64,000 nt of DNA from Clostridium tagluense. GTDB taxonomy: Bacteria > Bacillota > Clostridia > Clostridiales > Clostridiaceae. The notes under the pieces are model-generated. The model ran no database searches. It saw only the letters and a list, made by a program, of their open reading frames with translations, and was not told the origin of the DNA. The stretch lies in contig NZ_BHYK01000009.1 in the NCBI RefSeq assembly GCF_003865095.1, forward strand, positions 62,001 through 126,000, given 5' to 3'. Numbering within the stretch: position 1 is the stretch's first letter; every line of letters starts with the position of its first letter. Position numbers and translations under genes: made by a program. Positions 62,134 to 64,000 of the stretch are shown piece after piece.

Positions 62134-64000
62134 ATGCAGGGAATTCAATTAGTATATTTTTGTTTAGTTTATTCAGATACAGGTTTAAATAATATTGAGT
62201 TAGCTTTTAGTAATCATTTTGAATTTCATGTTCAAGAATTTCATGAAAAAAATCTCGAATGTAAAGTTTTGATTAGCAAAAAAGAGAAAACAGATAGTCT
62301 TAGCGAAGAATTTTGGGGTGAAGAAAAACATGTAAGTAGAGTTGACTTACTTGTAGGAGAAAATGGTGCAGGTAAATCTACGATAATGGATTGTTTAGGC
62401 GGTCAAGGTAGTGGACAGTGGTTTGCTCTTTATTTGGAGATAGTAGATGGAAAATTGAATTGGTTTTTTAATACAGATGTGGATTACCCGGTTAACATAG
62501 AAATATTAGAAGATTGGAATATAGAAAATATTATTAAACCTAAAGAAATAGGTGATGCATCTTATGCATGTCGCCATATACCTAATGTGTTGAGTAGAAG
62601 TTGGGTTAATAACTACGGCAATCCTGATGATTTTGGTATAATTGCGGGGAATAAACCAGCAGCAGTTTACAATTTTGTTAAACATGAATTGCCGTTATTA
62701 CAAAAGTATTTTCCAGCAGAAAATTTAGCCTATCAATTTAGTATTCCAGTTGATCTTTATTCCATGATGAAATTTTTTAAAAACAGAAAAGTAAATGGTT
62801 ATTTGAAAACTATTTTAGAAACAGCTACTCTTATGATAAGTGAGAGTAAAGATTGCAAGTTAAATATTAGGACTAAAGAGCAATATGGGTATGGTGAAAT
62901 AGATGAAGATTATATTAAATATAGACAACATTCAGATGCATTATTAGTAGACTGCTTCTATCAAGAGGAGTTTTCAAACGAAAGACTAAATTTATTAAAG
63001 ATGATTGTTTATGTGTATTGGGTTATGCATATTACAAATGTAAAAAATATTCAAAATTTAGAGTGCCAATACAATATGAATTCGTTATTAGAACTTAATA
63101 GTTATCTAAAAAATGTATTGAATAGTATTACTAATAAATCCAAAAACATGACAAGTTCAATGAAAATAATAAGAGAATACATTGAGTTTGATTTTATAGA
63201 AAAACTGTTTTCTTTTGTTGAAGAAGGATGGTTGAAAATTAGAATTGGATCAACAGGCAGTATTGGATTTAAGATTTTCTTGAATGAAAAAGTAGATAAG
63301 GAAATAGATATGAAGATACTTAATTTAATTAATTTTACAAATCAAATTAAGACTCGTTACAACGATGATAATATAAAGTCGTTGAAATTACAATGGGTTG
63401 GATTTGGTAATATGAGCTCAGGAGAGCTGGCTTTCATAGATTTGTTTTCCAGTATATCTGGGATTTTCTCATTGAACATAATCTCAGATGAGGAGGAAAA
63501 TTATGAGTTTGAGAAATATAATAAAGCTTCAAATTATCTATTTCTCTTAGATGAACCGGATGCGGGGTTTCATCCTGAATGGTCTAGAAGATTAATATAC
63601 TATGTGACTACGTTTATTAATAGTTTGCTTAGTGAAACTAATAATAAATGTCAGTTTATTATCACTACTCATTCTCCATTCATGGTTTCTGATATGCCAT
63701 CAGATTATGTTACTTGTATTAAATTGGAGCTAGATGAAAATGGAACATATAATCGAACTATAAAAAAGCCGAAGCATAGTTTTGCAGCGAATATTTACGA
63801 ACTTCTAAATGATGGATTTTTTATGGATGCACCTGTAGGAGAATTTGCCTGCTCAATGTCTAAGTAAGGAAATAGATGATATATCTAATTTAATTAATAT
63901 GGTTTCGGATAAATTAATAAGAGCCCGCCTAAATGATATGCTTCAGAAGAATAAGAAACTTTTACTTGATATTGATTCACCAACCATAATAGAGCATTTA
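62134..64000 (+). pseudogene. Second PtuA-like AAA ATPase, frameshifted and cut by the window end
   Basis: The first 577 codons hold Walker A GENGAGKST near residue 75, Walker B FLLDEPDAGFHPEW near 470 and H-loop TTHSPFMVSD. The end FAANIYELLNDGFFMDAPVGEFACS matches FGANIHTLLTKSFFMNSTIGEFANQ of the ATPase at 55347 (in parts). The frame then stops at 63865-63867. One base over, LSKEIDDISNLINMVSDKL and further stay open to position 64000. Removing one base near 63865 restores a continuous tail, so a frameshift or read error is likely. A strong AAAGGAGGAAG site precedes the ATG. Any partner gene would lie beyond the window. Confidence 0.7.

Noticed and set aside
1-64000. CRISPR array, prophage or complete insertion sequence
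   Set aside because: No regularly spaced repeats, phage structural genes, integrase or transposase reading frames were seen on either strand.

Overview
The window comes from a low-GC, spore-forming Firmicute, most likely a Clostridium (sensu stricto) chromosome. The composition is strongly AT-rich, Shine-Dalgarno sites are strong AGGAGG types, and TTG/GTG starts are common. There is an alpha/beta-type spore protein, a PdaA-like cortex deacetylase, and T-box, TPP and PyrR leaders typical of the group. Starts given here were moved from the longest reading frame to the codon with a correctly spaced ribosome-binding site.

Layout. 1-3.9 kb: tail of a gene ending in a clamp-binding-like motif; a T-box leader driving an MccF-type S66 peptidase; a methyltransferase; remnants of a small-membrane-protein/ABC-transporter operon; a lysine-rich 31-codon gene. 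4.1-22.8 kb: one co-directional 11-gene locus, the most unusual part of the window. It holds two TRAFAC-clade GTPases, each followed by a GAP1-like protein and preceded by a beta-rich 'WQW' protein; a zinc-ribbon pseudo-GTPase; two membrane-anchored VWA proteins; and two tubulin-superfamily-like proteins, one lacking the nucleotide-binding glycine loop. The order is [beta-GTPase-GAP1]-pseudoGTPase-VWA-tubulin / tubulin'-VWA'-[beta'-GTPase'-GAP1']. 22.9-34.9 kb: housekeeping and accessory genes (S8 protease, GNAT, PdaA, a helicase-like/LexA fusion, YfcE, MFS, NlpC-like protein, DegV, FUSC).

35-45.4 kb: arginine/pyrimidine block. carAB is preceded by a PyrR-site leader with a 53-codon leader ORF and terminator, then an arginine-type promoter. 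A polar amino-acid ABC transporter, argG and argH follow behind a near-identical promoter. 45.6-47.7 kb: two CheY-like regulators and a REC-histidine kinase. 47.9-54.3 kb: RmlD-like reductase, patatin, a TPP-riboswitch thiamine-precursor transporter operon and a spore protein gene.

54.5-64 kb: tRNA-Glu(CTC), then an accessory defence-type island. It contains a Septu-like ATPase+HNH pair, a PLD nuclease interrupted by an in-frame stop, a frameshifted HTH gene, a second HNH protein, and a second ATPase with a frameshift that runs off the window. Several remnants and lesions suggest decay, or sequencing error, in this island.

How parts work together. The GTPase/tubulin/VWA locus looks like a single membrane-linked NTP-dependent machine; its biological output cannot be read from sequence. 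The carAB/arg block combines PyrR-type pyrimidine sensing with arginine-box control so that carbamoyl phosphate supply, arginine uptake and arginine synthesis are co-ordinated. No CRISPR array, complete insertion sequence or rRNA gene was seen.
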